64,000 bases of DNA, from positions 21,150-85,149 of the forward strand of contig MHAZ01000022.1 of assembly GCA_001803165.1 (NCBI GenBank), read 5' to 3'. The first letter of the stretch is position 1. The number at the start of each line of letters is the position of its first letter. Of this stretch, positions 55,163 through 64,000 are shown piece by piece. Made by a program: the position numbers and the translations under genes. The notes below the pieces were generated by a model, which worked only from the letters and a program-made list of their open reading frames with translations, made no database searches and had not been told where the DNA came from. This stretch comes from Stygiobacter sp. RIFOXYC2_FULL_38_25 (GTDB lineage Bacteria > Bacteroidota > Ignavibacteria > Ignavibacteriales > Melioribacteraceae).

Positions 55163-56359
55163 TTATTTATTCTTCTTTTCAATCTCCTCAACTTTGTTTC
55201 GCTTGTGATCAGAAACGCCAACAATCAAACCGAGTGAAGTTACAACAGCACCGATAACTTGAAATGTGGTTACTTCTTTCCCGAAAAGAAACATTACGAA
55301 AGGTAAAACCGCAAGCCAGATGTTCGTGTAAGGTACCCAATAGTGAGCTGCAAATTTTGAAAGTTTGAAGAAGCCAAAACTATAGACATAACCGGTTAAT
55401 CCGGCAAGAACGACAAACAAAATCGGCCACCAATTTTTAGGAATGATGCTTCCATCGAACAAAGCGAAGAACCGGTTGTAGCCAGCATCTGAAATAATTG
55501 CTTTAATTTTTTCTTCCGATTCTTCCGGCACAGATTTATTAATCACATATTCATCGCCAACTTTTTCATAGTAAGAAAGTAAAAACGCTTTATTGCTTTC
55601 ATCAACTTTTGATAAAACTCTTGTTTCAAATTTATCTACTGGAACACTTTGAGGAAAATTAACATGCAGTACACTGCTAAGAAGTGGGAAAATAATTAAT
55701 GCCGACCAGATGAAAACCATTTTCCAAACCTCACGCCACATAACTAACGCGTTTGGACCAACACCTTTTGCAGCGAGCTGAACAGTTTTGTTATTAAGAA
55801 TTTGCTGAGAGCACAAGCAGCAATTAATTATAATCACCCAAAGAATTGCCGTGAAATCTAAAACTTCGTTAGGATTAGAACTTCTTCCTAACATTCTTGG
55901 AATATGAGGCACGCCAAGACCAATAACTACAAGCGAAATTCCAATCCAATGTTCTTTTCTTATTGCAGCATTGAACATCAGTTTGCCGAGAAACGGAAGC
56001 ATAACGAGATAAACATTAACGTAAGGCGCGTAAAGGTGAGGCGAGTAATACTTTGGTAAATAGAAGAAGCCGATGTTTTCTATAACTCCGGTGAAAGCGC
56101 AAATTGTAATTGTGATCATCGCGGCGGCGCCGGGCAATAAATATTTTAATTCCTTACCGCGAATAACTTCAATAGTAACAGCTATAAGCGCCCAAAGTAA
56201 TTTCGAAATTTCGCGCCACCAAGTCATTACTCCCGGCGAAACACCTACGGGTTGATTGCCAACAAATTTTGGTTGATTCCCCATCCAGTTCAGAATGTAC
56301 TGTCCGCCCAAAGCGCCGTTGATAATCATTAACCAGCCAATTAGTAAAATCCACTCCAT
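55163..56359 (-). CDS. DMT/EamA-like multispan membrane protein
   Basis: 398 residues and about ten hydrophobic segments in two related halves: GVSPGVMTWWREISKLLWALIAV in the first matches GVGPNALVMWREVWKMVFIWSAL in the second, and LYAPYVNVYLVMLPFLGKLMF matches YWVPYTNIWLAVLPFVMFLFG. This internal duplication, ending in a PxxGxxVVxxGLxxGV-type pattern, is that of drug/metabolite transporters. A soluble loop of about 75 residues (240-315) between the halves is unusual for the family. Substrate unknown; could be a permease of another fold. Confidence 0.65.
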   Translation of the reverse strand: MEWILLIGWLMIINGALGGQYILNWMGNQPKFVGNQPVGVSPGVMTWWREISKLLWALIAVTIEVIRGKELKYLLPGAAAMITITICAFTGVIENIGFFYLPKYYSPHLYAPYVNVYLVMLPFLGKLMFNAAIRKEHWIGISLVVIGLGVPHIPRMLGRSSNPNEVLDFTAILWVIIINCCLCSQQILNNKTVQLAAKGVGPNALVMWREVWKMVFIWSALIIFPLLSSVLHVNFPQSVPVDKFETRVLSKVDESNKAFLLSYYEKVGDEYVINKSVPEESEEKIKAIISDAGYNRFFALFDGSIIPKNWWPILFVVLAGLTGYVYSFGFFKLSKFAAHYWVPYTNIWLAVLPFVMFLFGKEVTTFQVIGAVVTSLGLIVGVSDHKRNKVEEIEKKNK

Positions 56360-56435
56360 TCTAATATCCTCAGTTGAGTGAGAGCAAAACTATTATGTAG
56401 TGCTGTAAATTGTAATGCAATGTTTTTTGCATAAA

Positions 56436-57026
56436 CTATTTTTTAATTCTTTTGATTAATTCCTTTCTAAGCAGTTCAAATGATTTGGCGCGGTGACTAA
56501 TCATATTTTTTTCTTCCACAGTAAGTTCTGCTAAAGTGTTTGCAAACCCATCCGGAATAAAAATGGGATCGTAACCAAAGCCAAAGTTACCGCGCGGTTT
56601 ATCAATCATTCTGCCAGGTAATTCACCGGTGAAAGAGAGAATTTCTTTGCCATCATAATAAATTGCTTGCGATACAAACTTTGCTCTGTGCGGCTGTCTA
56701 TAAGATTTCAGTTCTTCGGTTACTTTTTTATTGTTGTCATCAAATGTGCAATTCTCTCCGGCATAACGAGCTGAATAGACTCCCGGGCGTCCGCCGAGCT
56801 GTTTAATCTCTAAACCGGAATCATCCGAAATAACCGGCATTTTATAAATTTCATAAATCGTTTTCGCTTTGAGCAGCGCATTCTCATAAAACGTTGTGCC
56901 GGTTTCTTCAACGTCAATATCATTTCCTAAATCAGCAAGAGATACAATTTCGATATTAGTTCCTTCAAAAAGATTTTTCACTTCTTGAGATTTTCCTTTG
57001 TTCTGTGTTGCAAAAACTACTTTCAA
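56436..57026 (-). CDS. rdgB: dITP/XTP pyrophosphatase
   Basis: Removes non-canonical purine triphosphates. 196 residues with the family motifs VFATQNKGKSQEVKNLF (N-terminus), VISDDSGLEIKQLGGRPGVYSARYAG, GFGYDPIFIPDG and the C-terminal SHRAKSFELL. The start is TTG, overlapping the stop of the amidohydrolase gene (TTGA); the conserved motif begins at residue 3, so no later start is possible. Confidence 0.95.
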   Translation of the reverse strand: MKVVFATQNKGKSQEVKNLFEGTNIEIVSLADLGNDIDVEETGTTFYENALLKAKTIYEIYKMPVISDDSGLEIKQLGGRPGVYSARYAGENCTFDDNNKKVTEELKSYRQPHRAKFVSQAIYYDGKEILSFTGELPGRMIDKPRGNFGFGYDPIFIPDGFANTLAELTVEEKNMISHRAKSFELLRKELIKRIKK

Positions 57027-58360
57027 TTAACCCTCTTTAATAATTCCGTGAATTGATTTTTACCATTAATAACCAGCTCGGCTTCATCATACAGAAGCGA
57101 CTTTCCATTTTCTACTTTCAACTCTCCATCAACAAAAACCGCTTTAACATTTTCTTTTGAAGCTGAATAAACGATGCTGGAATAAACTTGCTGTTCATTT
57201 AGTTGAATCGGCTGATCTGCTTTTTCAAGATCAAGTAAAACAAGATCAGCTTTCTTTCCCGCTTCAATACTTCCGATTTCTCTTTCAAGATGCAAAGCTT
57301 TTGCTCCTTCAATAGTAGCTAAACGAAAAACTGTAAGCGTATCCATTGCTGTTGGTCCGTGAATTGGTTTTTGAATCAATGCCGCATGACGCATTTCTGT
57401 AAACGCGCTTAGACCATTGTTGCATGGCGCTCCATCAGCACCAAGTGAAACAGAAATTCCCTCTTTGATGTATCTTGGAATATTTGCGATACCCGAACCA
57501 AGCTTCAAATTTGATGATGGGCAATGCGAGATTCGCACTTGGTTTCTCTTTAGTGATTTGATCTCGTTATCATTCAAATGAATGCAATGCGCCAGAACTG
57601 TGTGGTCATCCAGCAACCCAATTGATTCAAAATATTCAACATTTTCCTTGCCGGTTATTGCTCTAACAGTTTCAACTTCTTTTCTATTTTCTGAAGAATG
57701 AGTGTGAAGAACTGAACCGGGGAACTCTTTCATCATCGCTTTTATTTCTTTAAGAAGATTTTCGGAACAAGAAAGAACGAAACGGGGCGCAAAACCAAAT
57801 TTTACTTTTCCGTTATTTGAATCATGGAACGACTTTGCCCAATCATAAGTGGCTTTCAAATTCCATTCAGTTGATTCGCGGAAAGCTGGATACAATTCAT
57901 TCCGATCAATCATGCAGTTCCCGGCAAAGGCTCTCATACCGGAATTAATTAGTTCTTCAAAAATTACTTCTTGATGCCGAAGCGTTCCCATATCAAGCAG
58001 AGTTGTAGTCCCACCACTTAGTAAATCGTTAATTCCAAGCTGAGCGGAAATCCTAAGCGATTCTTTGCTGTGTGAATTTTCAAATGGGAAGATTCTCGTT
58101 TGAAGCCAATCCAGCAGTTCGAGATCGTCAGCGAATCCGCGGAACAATGTTTGGCAAAGATGAATATGCGTCTGTACAAATCCGGGAATGAGTGTGTAGT
58201 TTGAATAATCGAGAATTTCATAATCGCTTTGCCTAAAATTTTGCAGCGGCTCAATTCTCCTAATTACTCCGCCGGAAATTTCAACAGCGTGATTAGCAAG
58301 AACATCGTTTCCAGCATTTACAGTTACAACTTGTTTAGGAATTAGAAGTTTGGCTTTCAT
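57023..58360 (-). CDS. Amidohydrolase, MtaD-like 5'-adenosine-derivative deaminase
   Basis: 445 residues from the ATG at 58360 (MKAKLLIPKQVVTVN), with GAGAG upstream; an in-frame codon 36 bases earlier is less likely. Metal-site motifs of the cytosine/adenosine deaminase group: PGFVQTHIHLCQTLFRGFADDLELLDWLQ, LHTHSSENRKEVE, LAHCIHL, and SLGADGAPCNNGLSAFTEM. This pattern fits MTA/SAH or 5'-deoxyadenosine deaminases. The overlap with rdgB supports a shared purine-clearing theme. It overlaps the AhpD-like gene by 26 bases. Confidence 0.85.
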   Translation of the reverse strand: MKAKLLIPKQVVTVNAGNDVLANHAVEISGGVIRRIEPLQNFRQSDYEILDYSNYTLIPGFVQTHIHLCQTLFRGFADDLELLDWLQTRIFPFENSHSKESLRISAQLGINDLLSGGTTTLLDMGTLRHQEVIFEELINSGMRAFAGNCMIDRNELYPAFRESTEWNLKATYDWAKSFHDSNNGKVKFGFAPRFVLSCSENLLKEIKAMMKEFPGSVLHTHSSENRKEVETVRAITGKENVEYFESIGLLDDHTVLAHCIHLNDNEIKSLKRNQVRISHCPSSNLKLGSGIANIPRYIKEGISVSLGADGAPCNNGLSAFTEMRHAALIQKPIHGPTAMDTLTVFRLATIEGAKALHLEREIGSIEAGKKADLVLLDLEKADQPIQLNEQQVYSSIVYSASKENVKAVFVDGELKVENGKSLLYDEAELVINGKNQFTELLKRVN

Positions 58361-58709
58361 TTTTTCTCTCAGCAAAAAGTTCATCCATTTTTTCAATAGC
58401 GTAACGTAAATGTGGTATTACAATTGAGCCGCCAACTATCAGCGCAATGTTAAATGATTCGTACAATTCTTGTTCAGTCGCTCCTTCTTGAATAGCACGG
58501 TCAACATGATAAAGTATGCAATCGTTGCAGCGTAAGACCATCGAAGCCACAAGTCCCATTAGTTCCTTTGTCTTGGCATTCAATGCGCCGTCAACATAAG
58601 CTTTGTTATCAAGCGCGAAAAACTTATTGAAATCCCGGAAACCGGAATTTAGAATTCTATCATTCATTTCTGCCCTGTAAGTGCGGAATTCATTTACTGT
58701 AGTTTTCAT
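58335..58709 (-). CDS. AhpD-like carboxymuconolactone decarboxylase family protein
   Basis: 124 residues. The central helices carry the redox pair in LRCNDCILYHVDRAIQEGATEQEL, the CxxC-x3-H pattern of the AhpD/CMD superfamily, and SIVIPHLRYAI at the end. Such proteins are thiol peroxidase partners or have unknown roles. The gene lies 7 bases after uvrA and its 3' end overlaps the amidohydrolase start. Confidence 0.82.
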   Translation of the reverse strand: MKTTVNEFRTYRAEMNDRILNSGFRDFNKFFALDNKAYVDGALNAKTKELMGLVASMVLRCNDCILYHVDRAIQEGATEQELYESFNIALIVGGSIVIPHLRYAIEKMDELFAERKNESQTSNS

Positions 58710-58716
58710 TTATCCT

Positions 58717-61542
58717 CTACTTTCTCTGTAGTTCTTTCTTTAAAAATTTTCCAGTTAAACTCATCGGATTTTCGGAAACATCTTCCGGTGTTCCTGTTGC
58801 AATTATTTTGCCGCCATACTCTCCGCCGCCCGGACCAAGATCAATCACATGATCGGCAACTTTGATTACATCCAAATTATGTTCAACCACAATAACAGTG
58901 TTTCCCTTTTCTACAAGCTGGTTTAAAACTTTCAGCAGAATGTTTACATCTTCAAAATGAAGTCCGGTTGTGGGTTCATCCAAAATATAAATTGTGTTGC
59001 CGGTTTGAACTTTGCTTAACTCTGTTGCGAGTTTAACACGCTGCGCTTCGCCGCCGCTCAAAGTTGTAGCTTGCTGACCAAGTTTAATGTAACCAAGTCC
59101 AACATCGTTAAGCGCTTTTACTTTTCGTTGAAGTGCGGGATAATCTTCGAAGAAACCAACCGACTCTTCAACAGTCATATCTAAAATATCCGATATCGTT
59201 TTCGTTTTGTATAAGATTTCCAGCGTCTCCCGGTTATAACGCTTACCGTTACAAACTTCGCAAAGCACATAAACGTTTGGAAGAAAATTCATCTCAATTT
59301 TTTTTAAGCCGTCGCCTTCGCATCCTTCGCATCTTCCGCCGCTAACATTAAAGCTGAAACGCCCGGCAGCATAGCCTCGCATTTTCGATTCCGGAAGCTG
59401 CGCAAACAAATCTCTTATATGAGTAAACAAGCCTGTGTAAGTAGCCGGATTTGAACGCGGCGTTCTTCCAATTGGTGACTGATCAATCTCAATCACTTTG
59501 TCAACGTGTTCAAGTCCAAGTATTTCTTTGTAAGCAAGAGGAACAACTTTAGAGTTGTATATTTTCTTCATCAAAATTTTTACAAGTGTTTCGTTTATCA
59601 ATGAAGATTTTCCCGAACCGCTAACTCCGGTAACAGCCGTAAAAGTACCAAGATGAATTTTGAGATTAACATCTTTAAGATTATTCCCGCTTGCTTTTTT
59701 CAGATCAATACTTTTCCCGCTACCCTTTCTTCTCTCGGGATTATATTCAATCTGCTTTCTATCCCGTAAGTATTCAAGCGTTAATGATTGATTTATTTTT
59801 TTAGTTTTGAGAAAACTCTTTGTCTCTCCTTGCAATACAACTTCTCCGCCATGCACACCGGCTCGAGGACCAAGATCAACAATGTAATCGGCACTCTCTA
59901 TTGTTTCGCGGTCATGCTCAACAACGATAACCGTGTTTCCTAAATCGCGTAAATTTTTGAGTGAGTTAATTAGTTTAACATTATCGGATTGATGCAAACC
60001 TATGCTCGGCTCATCCAAAACATAAAGTACACCGGCGAGTTGAGAACCAATTTGTGTTGCTAAACGGATTCGCTGAGATTCACCGCCGGAAAGTGTTCTG
60101 GCAGAGCGATCAAGCGTTAGATAATCCAATCCTACGTTGAGTAAAAAATCCAATCGAGAAGTGATTTCTTTCAGTATTTGTGCAGCAATTAACATTTCTC
60201 GATTAGTCAGTTTTAGAGAATTAAAGTATTCTTTAGCTTTATCAATTGATTGCGCGGAAACTTGCGCGATGTTTAGCTCGTTAAGCGTAATCGCCAGAGA
60301 TTCTTTCTTAAGCCTTCCGCCTTTACATGTTGAGCAAGTCATAGTATTCATGTAAGCTTCTGCCCACTCACGTATTTTGTTTGAAGAAGTGTTTTCATAA
60401 TAATGACTTACATAATTCATCACTCCGTTGAACTTGTGCATGTATGTTACTTGCTTGCCGCCGCCGTATGTATAAGTGAAAGGGATTTTCTCTTTAGTCC
60501 CGTTGAGAAGGACATCAAGCTGTTCTTTGGATAGTTCTTTCAACTTTGCATCATAAGTAAATCCAAATTTTTCCGCTATGATTTGAAGCTGATTGAAAAA
60601 CCAAGTGCTTCTAGGTTTTCCAATTGCCGCAATTCCCTCTTCGTTGATTGTTTTCTCCCAATCCGGAATAATCAAATTCACATCAAGCTCGCGCTTCTCG
60701 CCAAGTCCATCACAATCCGGGCAAGAGCCATAAGGCGAATTAAACGAAAAGGAATTTGGCGCTAATTCAGCAAAACCAATTCCACAATGAAGGCATGCAA
60801 AGTTGCGGCTATATACAAAATCCTTTTCTCCATCATTCACAATTACATTTCCGTTGCCATAGTTGAGAGCAACCTCGATAGATTCAGTTACCCGCGAACT
60901 TGCTTTCTCATTTACCTTTAAACGGTCAACAACAATTTCAATATCGTGAGTTTTGTAGCGGTCAACTTTAGTTTCATCATTTAATTCTATTGTTTCGCCA
61001 TCTACTCGAGCGCGGATAAACCCGTCTCGTAAAATTTCTTGGAAGAGCTCTCGATAATGTCCTTTTCTGCCGCGAATAACAGGAGCGAGCACAACAATCC
61101 GCTTTTCAGTAAATTCTTTTAGTACAGTTTCTATGATTTGATCGGAAGACTGCTTAACAACCGGTCTACCGCAATTGTAGCAGTTTACTTTTCCAACTCT
61201 CGCAAAAAGCAAGCGAAGGTAATCGTAAATTTCAGTTACAGTTCCAACCGTAGAGCGTGGGTTACCATGAGTGGATTTTTGTTCAATAGAAATAGCCGGA
61301 CTTAATCCTTCAATTAAGTCAACATCCGGTTTTTCAAGCTGACCTAAAAACTGCCTCGCGTAGGAAGAAAGCGATTCTATATACCTTCTTTGCCCCTCGG
61401 CGTATATTGTATCAAATGCGAGCGAGGATTTGCCGGAGCCGGAAAGCCCGGTAATTACCACAAATGAATCACGTGGAATTTCAAGATCTATATTTTTAAG
61501 ATTATGTTCGCGTGCGCCGCGAATGAGTATTTTTGATTCCAT
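58717..61542 (-). CDS. uvrA: Excinuclease ABC subunit A
   Basis: DNA damage sensor of nucleotide excision repair. 941 residues with two ABC ATPase modules: Walker [15 protein letters not shown] near 31 and [10 protein letters not shown] near 640; signatures [17 protein letters not shown] and [16 protein letters not shown]; zinc modules with [30 protein letters not shown] (first half) and [11 protein letters not shown]...[10 protein letters not shown] (second half). Heads a transcript with the AhpD-like, amidohydrolase and rdgB genes. Divergent from the YigZ gene. Confidence 0.97.
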   Translation of the reverse strand: MESKILIRGAREHNLKNIDLEIPRDSFVVITGLSGSGKSSLAFDTIYAEGQRRYIESLSSYARQFLGQLEKPDVDLIEGLSPAISIEQKSTHGNPRSTVGTVTEIYDYLRLLFARVGKVNCYNCGRPVVKQSSDQIIETVLKEFTEKRIVVLAPVIRGRKGHYRELFQEILRDGFIRARVDGETIELNDETKVDRYKTHDIEIVVDRLKVNEKASSRVTESIEVALNYGNGNVIVNDGEKDFVYSRNFACLHCGIGFAELAPNSFSFNSPYGSCPDCDGLGEKRELDVNLIIPDWEKTINEEGIAAIGKPRSTWFFNQLQIIAEKFGFTYDAKLKELSKEQLDVLLNGTKEKIPFTYTYGGGKQVTYMHKFNGVMNYVSHYYENTSSNKIREWAEAYMNTMTCSTCKGGRLKKESLAITLNELNIAQVSAQSIDKAKEYFNSLKLTNREMLIAAQILKEITSRLDFLLNVGLDYLTLDRSARTLSGGESQRIRLATQIGSQLAGVLYVLDEPSIGLHQSDNVKLINSLKNLRDLGNTVIVVEHDRETIESADYIVDLGPRAGVHGGEVVLQGETKSFLKTKKINQSLTLEYLRDRKQIEYNPERRKGSGKSIDLKKASGNNLKDVNLKIHLGTFTAVTGVSGSGKSSLINETLVKILMKKIYNSKVVPLAYKEILGLEHVDKVIEIDQSPIGRTPRSNPATYTGLFTHIRDLFAQLPESKMRGYAAGRFSFNVSGGRCEGCEGDGLKKIEMNFLPNVYVLCEVCNGKRYNRETLEILYKTKTISDILDMTVEESVGFFEDYPALQRKVKALNDVGLGYIKLGQQATTLSGGEAQRVKLATELSKVQTGNTIYILDEPTTGLHFEDVNILLKVLNQLVEKGNTVIVVEHNLDVIKVADHVIDLGPGGGEYGGKIIATGTPEDVSENPMSLTGKFLKKELQRK

Positions 61543-61614
61543 TAAAGTAGATTGCCAAAGTTCGAAAGGTTATTTTAGACAAAGTAAAAACGAAAATCAA
61601 TTTTTTTTGAGTTT

Positions 61615-62253
61615 ATGAGTTTACCCGAGAAAATTAAAACCATTAAGCACTATTCAGAATTTAAGCTGAAGGAAAAGGGATCGCTGTTTTTATCCATTTG
61701 CCAACCGGTTCAGACGGAAGAAGAAGCACTGAACTTTCTAACTAAGGTTCGTAAACAATATTACAATGCGACTCATCATTGTTATTCTTACAAGTTCCAA
61801 AATGGCAATTTCAAATATTCCGATGATGGCGAACCCAACGGAACCGCAGGAATTCGTATCTATAATGCCCAAAATCATTTTGAAGTGACAAATTTAATTA
61901 TTGTAGTTGTGCGCTATTTCGGCGGAACAAAGCTTGGCGTTGGTCCTTTGGGAAAAGCTTATTACGATTCCGCAATTGAGTGCTTAAACAATTCAGTAAT
62001 TGAGCAAAAAGAACTTTTTCATAAAATTGAATTGAGCTATGATTTTACTCTAAGCAAAACCGTTCATCACTTTATTTCAAAATTCAAACTCATCATCTCA
62101 AAAAACGATTTCGACATCCGACCAAAAATGGTTTGCCTCGTTCGTCCATCTTCTGAGAACGAATTTACTTCAGAAATAATCGCTGCTTCACAAAACAAAA
62201 TTGTCATTACAAAAACCGGGGAATTTTGCTATATCACTTTAGATTCAATCTAA
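61615..62253 (+). CDS. YigZ/IMPACT family protein
   Basis: 212 residues. N-terminal IMPACT domain with [38 protein letters not shown] and [24 protein letters not shown], the conserved core of the family; C-terminal smaller ferredoxin-like domain (about 140-212). Bacterial members (YigZ) have no settled function; the eukaryotic homologue regulates translation under stress. The 72-base gap to uvrA should hold both promoters. Confidence 0.9.
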   Translation: MSLPEKIKTIKHYSEFKLKEKGSLFLSICQPVQTEEEALNFLTKVRKQYYNATHHCYSYKFQNGNFKYSDDGEPNGTAGIRIYNAQNHFEVTNLIIVVVRYFGGTKLGVGPLGKAYYDSAIECLNNSVIEQKELFHKIELSYDFTLSKTVHHFISKFKLIISKNDFDIRPKMVCLVRPSSENEFTSEIIAASQNKIVITKTGEFCYITLDSI

Positions 62254-62357
62254 GACACCTAAATCTTGACATAATGTGCCGATTTACTTAATTTTATTAA
62301 AAGATAACTGGCTCCTATAAGTCCATATAAATAGTTTCCAAAATAACCGAGGGAAGC

Positions 62358-62786
62358 ATGATTTACACTAAAACCGGCGAATACGCAATCAGAGCGATAC
62401 TCTTTTTAGCACGCCAGCAAAAAGACGCTCTAATTATGTCTTCTGATATCGCAAAGAGCGAAGATATTCCAGCACATTACCTAGCTAAAATTTTACAAAG
62501 GATGGCTAAATACGGATATGTTGATTCCTTTAAGGGCAGAGGAGGCGGATTCAAAATTACTGAACTCGCTAAGAAAAGCTCTATTCTTGAAATTGTTGAA
62601 AGAGTTGAAGGTCCTGTAATTAATTTGAAATGCGTTACTGGTCTTAAAGAATGCCAGGACGAAAATCCTTGTCCGCTACATGATGAATGGGCAGAGTTAA
62701 GAAATAGAATTTATAATCTAATCTCCAGCAAGTCTGTACAAGATGTTGCAGAAAAATATGCTGAAACTCTAAGAAAAGTTAAGTAA
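62358..62786 (+). CDS. Rrf2-family transcriptional regulator
   Basis: 142 residues. Winged-helix DNA-binding domain with YTKTGEYAIRAILFLARQ, SSDIAKSEDIPAHYLAKILQRMAKYG and SFKGRGGGFKI, the Rrf2 signature. Three cysteines follow in LKCVTGLKECQDENPCPLH (C-x6-C-x5-C, near residues 93-107), close to the Fe-S ligands of IscR/NsrR, so it may sense Fe-S status, NO or redox. Monocistronic, ending in a strong bidirectional terminator; no isc/suf genes are adjacent. Confidence 0.9.
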   Translation: MIYTKTGEYAIRAILFLARQQKDALIMSSDIAKSEDIPAHYLAKILQRMAKYGYVDSFKGRGGGFKITELAKKSSILEIVERVEGPVINLKCVTGLKECQDENPCPLHDEWAELRNRIYNLISSKSVQDVAEKYAETLRKVK

Positions 62787-62807
62787 GAAATTATTGACAC
62801 GTTTAAG

Positions 62808-62842
62808 AAAAGGATTCGAAGTTTTACTTCGAATCCTTTTTT
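62808..62842. terminator. Bidirectional terminator between the Rrf2 gene and a convergent gene
   Basis: AAAGGATTCGAAG at 62809-62821 pairs with CTTCGAATCCTTT at 62827-62839 (13 bp, 5-base loop), with A-rich sequence before and TTTTT after, so it would work in both directions. The end of the minus-strand gene overlaps it. Confidence 0.88.
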
Positions 62843-63258
62843 GTTTTTAAATCGTTTAGATAAAGTTTGAGAAACGAAATATCCTCGCAAAGCCGGTTAA
62901 GGTTTTGAAGCGATTCGTGTGTTAACTGGAAATACTTCTCACTAAAAATAGTATTTACAAATGATGTTGGACTGCCCATAATTGATTGAAGCAAGGTTTT
63001 AATTTTCTGGTAAGCTGTCTGAAATTCATCACCAATTTTCTTAAAGTAATCTTCGTCAACTACAGCTTCTCTTTTCTGAATTACCTTTTGCAGACCGGTA
63101 ACATATTTAGCATGAAAAGCGAGTTCATTAAGCTCATCGAATTTTTGAGATGAAACTGCCGCTTCTAAAATTAAGCGTAAATCTTCTTTGGCTTTCAAAA
63201 ATCCGCCGGAGAGGTTTTCAACTTCAAAAATTATTTGATCAACAGAATCCAATTTCAT
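62824..63258 (-). CDS. Helical protein of unknown function
   Basis: 144 residues, predicted almost wholly alpha-helical (heptad-like FLKAKEDLRLILEAAVSSQKFDELNELAFHAKYVTGLQKVIQ; FSEKYFQLTHESLQNLNRLCEDISFLKLYLNDL), without signal peptide. Not recognised. Its ATG overlaps the stop of the O-methyltransferase gene (ATGA), so the two are coupled, and it ends in the bidirectional terminator. Confidence 0.6.
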   Translation of the reverse strand: MKLDSVDQIIFEVENLSGGFLKAKEDLRLILEAAVSSQKFDELNELAFHAKYVTGLQKVIQKREAVVDEDYFKKIGDEFQTAYQKIKTLLQSIMGSPTSFVNTIFSEKYFQLTHESLQNLNRLCEDISFLKLYLNDLKTKKDSK

Positions 63259-63902
63259 TTGCGAACCTTAATTCCTATTCCAACTCCATCACCAACCGGT
63301 ATAATTGTACTTTGCAGCGACGGAGTATTTAGAAAAAGTTTATTGAATTCACGTATTATCTGTGTAGATTTTTTTTGTTTCGCCGGAACGTTACGTGCTG
63401 CAGCAAATCCATGCCACAAAAGATTATCAATAAAGATTATTCCATTCTTCTTAAGCAACTTCAGAGAATAGTGGAACAGTTTCTCATAATCTTGCTTGTC
63501 GGCATCAAGAAAAATGAAATCATATTTCTTTTTCATCTCAGGCATAATTGCAAGAGCATCGCCTTCCATAATTTGAATTTTGTCGGTAAGTTCTGCGCGA
63601 TCAATATATGCCGCGGCAAGTTCAATGTTTACTTTGCTTTTTTCAATAGCGTGAAGTATAGATTTCTTTTTTAGCTGGCGGGCAATACGAATAGATGAAT
63701 AGCCAATCGCCATTCCAATTTCCAAAACACGCTTAGGTTTCGAATTTCTGACTAGCATCTCAAGCAACTCGGCAGCATTCCAGTTAAGAATTGGGACTTG
63801 GTTCTCAAGAGCAAATTCTTCCATTTCTGCGATAAGTGCGTCTGGTTTATTACGCAAAGTAGTTAAATACTTTTCTTGATTCGCGAAAACAATTCCTTTC
63901 AT
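63255..63902 (-). CDS. Class I SAM-dependent O-methyltransferase (COMT-like)
   Basis: 215 residues with the catechol-O-methyltransferase-like family pattern: RVLEIGMAIGYSSIRIAR (SAM motif I), IMEGDALAIMP, YDFIFLDADKQDYEKLFHYSLKLLKKNGIIFIDNLLWHG with the metal-ligand Asp residues. Acceptor unknown; related enzymes act on catechols or on tRNA 5-hydroxyuridine (TrmR), the latter being a good alternative. Upstream, between it and the divergent gene at 63981, is a perfect palindrome. Confidence 0.87.
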   Translation of the reverse strand: MKGIVFANQEKYLTTLRNKPDALIAEMEEFALENQVPILNWNAAELLEMLVRNSKPKRVLEIGMAIGYSSIRIARQLKKKSILHAIEKSKVNIELAAAYIDRAELTDKIQIMEGDALAIMPEMKKKYDFIFLDADKQDYEKLFHYSLKLLKKNGIIFIDNLLWHGFAAARNVPAKQKKSTQIIREFNKLFLNTPSLQSTIIPVGDGVGIGIKVRK

Positions 63903-63921
63903 AATTACCTACTTATAGTTA

Positions 63922-63935
63922 GTATCATATGATAC
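63922..63935. promoter_or_regulatory. Perfect 14-bp palindrome in a divergent intergenic region
   Basis: GTATCATATGATAC is its own reverse complement. It lies 20 bases upstream of the O-methyltransferase start and 45 bases upstream of the next gene on the other strand, where a dimeric repressor or activator could control both. No regulator can be named from it. Confidence 0.5.
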
Positions 63936-63980
63936 CCAAAGGAAGAAGAGTTATTTTATAACACTTCATTCGGAGGTATC

Positions 63981-64000
63981 ATGATTCATAATAATGTTGA
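63981..64000 (+). CDS. Start of a gene cut by the window edge
   Basis: ATG at 63981 (MIHNNV...) follows CGGAGGTATC, a strong ribosome site (GGAGG at 63972-63976). Only six codons are inside the window, so no product can be inferred. It is divergent from the O-methyltransferase gene. Confidence 0.6.

Overview
The window looks like chromosomal DNA from a member of the Ignavibacteria or a close relative in the Bacteroidota/Chlorobi group. Evidence for this is: secreted proteins ending in type IX secretion (T9SS) sorting domains with the NPFNP signature, outer-membrane proteins of the PorV/PorQ family, a DUF2851 gene, many gene pairs coupled by ATGA/TGATG overlaps, and moderately AT-rich DNA littered with short palindromic repeats. 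The taxon is an inference from gene content; no rRNA gene is present.

Layout. 1-434: gene-free patchwork of nested inverted repeats. 435-3153: clpS (-), then etfB-etfA and a bifunctional-nuclease/UVR protein (+). 3150-17314 (-): a long run with pyrG, a TPR protein, purN, purH, the cell-shape operon mreB-mreC-mreD-mrdA-rodA, then pyrF and DUF2851, with a lytic transglycosylase upstream. 17452-18948 (+): a compact AT-rich cassette of three overlapping genes of unknown function, the first resembling a ribbon-helix-helix DNA-binding protein. 18983-23632 (-): a mitochondrial-like citrate synthase, the squalene genes hpnC-hpnD-hpnE and a small unknown gene. 23938-31457 (-): a two-gene surface-protein operon, a YadA-head/peptidase-S74 protein followed by a 2096-residue protein with 15 fibronectin-III-like modules, five InlB-like repeats and a T9SS signal. 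31458-32210: gene-poor DNA, a damaged copy of a tRNA 3' end and tRNA-Leu(CAG). 32284-37021 (-): PBP1A-type synthase, LpxH-like phosphoesterase, M1 aminopeptidase. 37126-40295 (+): glgC and uvrC. 40292-40969 (-): a YoeB-type toxin-antitoxin pair and the SRP RNA. 41015-43107 (-): a GT4 glycosyltransferase and a FemAB/GNAT-like protein. 43174-47706 (-): a four-gene export/surface operon (lipoprotein, T9SS beta-propeller protein, two PorV/PorQ-like proteins). 47876-50823 (-): site-2 protease, DUF1207 protein, GT2 glycosyltransferase. 50895-54604: rsmA, a Cys-rich protein (-), ubiE/menG and an ABC-F ATPase. 54605-55150: a small lipoprotein gene bracketed by matching hairpins. 55163-61542 (-): DMT-like membrane protein, rdgB, an amidohydrolase (MtaD-like), an AhpD-like protein, uvrA. 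61615-64000: YigZ/IMPACT protein, Rrf2 regulator, a helical protein, an O-methyltransferase and the first codons of one more gene.

Most of the window is housekeeping (envelope growth, nucleotide synthesis, DNA repair, central metabolism). The parts least explained by known families are the 17.4-18.9 kb cassette, the surface operon at 43-48 kb, the S74/FN3 pair, and the repeat elements that have entered the 5' coding ends of two exported-protein genes.
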